This document shows, piece by piece, positions 63,769-64,000 of a stretch of 64,000 nucleotides of DNA. The notes under the pieces were generated by a model, which was given only the letters and a program-made list of their open reading frames with translations, was not told the origin of the DNA and did no database searches. Source of the stretch: Rhodocyclaceae bacterium. Lineage in GTDB: Bacteria > Pseudomonadota > Gammaproteobacteria > Burkholderiales > Rhodocyclaceae. The stretch is from contig JAQTZQ010000001.1 of the NCBI GenBank assembly GCA_028687645.1, forward strand, positions 1-64,000, in the 5' to 3' direction. Numbering within the stretch: position 1 is the stretch's first letter; every line of letters starts with the position of its first letter. Made by a program: the position numbers and the translations under genes.

Positions 63769-64000
63769 ACCCGAAACCCCATCCGCTTGAGCAATTCGCC
63801 GGTTTCACAGACCGGCAAACCCATCACCCCGGTGTAGCTACCGGACAGATGTTCGACAAACATCCCGGCGCGGCCCTGAATGCCGTAGGCACCGGCCTTG
63901 TCCATCGGCTCGCCGCTCATCACATAGTGGCGGATTTCTTCTTCATCGAGCTGGCGAAAGCGCACTTCGCTGGTGGACAGCACAAATTCCGTGCGCCCTT
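63762..64000 (-). CDS. Maf-family nucleotide pyrophosphatase, partial (5' end outside window)
   Basis: The C-terminal 78 residues of a Maf protein; the start lies beyond base 64000. [58 protein letters not shown] holds the Maf signature [15 protein letters not shown] and the loop [11 protein letters not shown]. The family hydrolyses dTTP/UTP or m7GTP; the decisive N-terminal residues are outside the window. Its stop is in the 17-bp repeat. Confidence 0.92.
   Translation of the reverse strand, partial: GRTEFVLSTSEVRFRQLDEEEIRHYVMSGEPMDKAGAYGIQGRAGMFVEHLSGSYTGVMGLPVCETGELLKRMGFRVL

Overview
The window shows a chromosomal tRNA-Lys(UUU) gene, then a genomic island of about 52.0 kb inserted into the 3' half of that tRNA gene, then about 12 kb of ordinary chromosome. 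Island and chromosome meet at a 49-bp exact direct repeat: 76..124 inside the intact tRNA, and 52119..52167 at the far end. The chromosomal genes point to a betaproteobacterium and most likely the Rhodocyclales (Azonexus/Dechloromonas-like). They are a ProQ-like protein, a Tat-exported dienelactone hydrolase, RNase G, the U32 peptidase TrhP/YegQ, a PEP-CTERM protein, acetoacetyl-CoA synthetase, RsmJ, LysE and Maf. The taxonomic assignment is inference from gene content and the PEP-CTERM signal. By eye the flank is more GC-rich than the island, and parts of the island (31.5-32.8 kb, 46.4-48.3 kb) are very AT-rich.

Island, left to right. (1) 0.27-4.2 kb: a tightly coupled minus-strand operon with a small conserved protein, a putative annealing protein, a Gp157-family protein, a papain-like cysteine peptidase candidate and an HhH-GPD-like protein. 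A 12-bp perfect inverted repeat lies upstream. (2) 4.5-5.3 kb: a DUF3553 protein. (3) 5.6-18.7 kb: a defence operon of a ribbon-helix-helix regulator, PLD/SNF2 helicase, DUF4391 protein, DUF262/HNH protein, type III-like Mod methylase, AlbA/Schlafen-type ATP-binding protein and type III-like Res. (4) 18.7-21.0 kb: a Kiwa-like pair (KwaA, KwaB) and a DUF4062 protein. (5) 21.0-21.3 kb: fragments of ihfB and umuD. (6) 21.3-24.0 kb: a three-gene minus-strand cluster with a PD-(D/E)xK-like candidate and a coiled-coil membrane protein. (7) 24.1-30.0 kb: SSB, small envelope proteins, a YdjM-like membrane protein, an HD hydrolase and both exonuclease VII subunits. (8) 30.2-36.6 kb: a consensus sigma-54 promoter, a DUF932-like protein, a membrane histidine kinase, a receiver protein and a sigma-54 activator with an RtcR/CARF-like sensor. 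(9) 36.6-36.85 kb: a group II intron maturase remnant. (10) 37.0-40.9 kb: a RecQ helicase fused to a phosphoribosyltransferase domain, a DprA-like protein and IHF-beta. (11) 41.0-42.1 kb: a ParE/Phd toxin-antitoxin pair and a small protein. (12) 42.2-45.5 kb: two paralogous unknown proteins flanking a JAB/MPN metalloprotease. (13) 45.9-48.1 kb: a filamentous-phage-like replication module. (14) 48.3-51.9 kb: H-NS-like protein, an unknown protein, an excisionase-like HTH protein and the tyrosine integrase.

I see no relaxase of the MOB families, coupling protein or type IV secretion genes, so the island is not self-evidently conjugative. It carries what it needs to integrate and excise (integrase, HTH excisionase candidate, its own IHF-beta, arm-type repeats at both ends). 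Much of the rest is a defence cargo that includes two or three clusters I cannot name. The strongest candidates for undescribed biology are the sigma-54/CARF-activator/DUF932 locus, the RecQ-PRTase plus DprA pair, the JAB protease between two paralogs, and the left-end peptidase/recombination operon. On the chromosomal side, a PIN/Phd toxin-antitoxin cassette between lysE and maf is flanked by a 17-bp direct repeat, a second and separate insertion scar.
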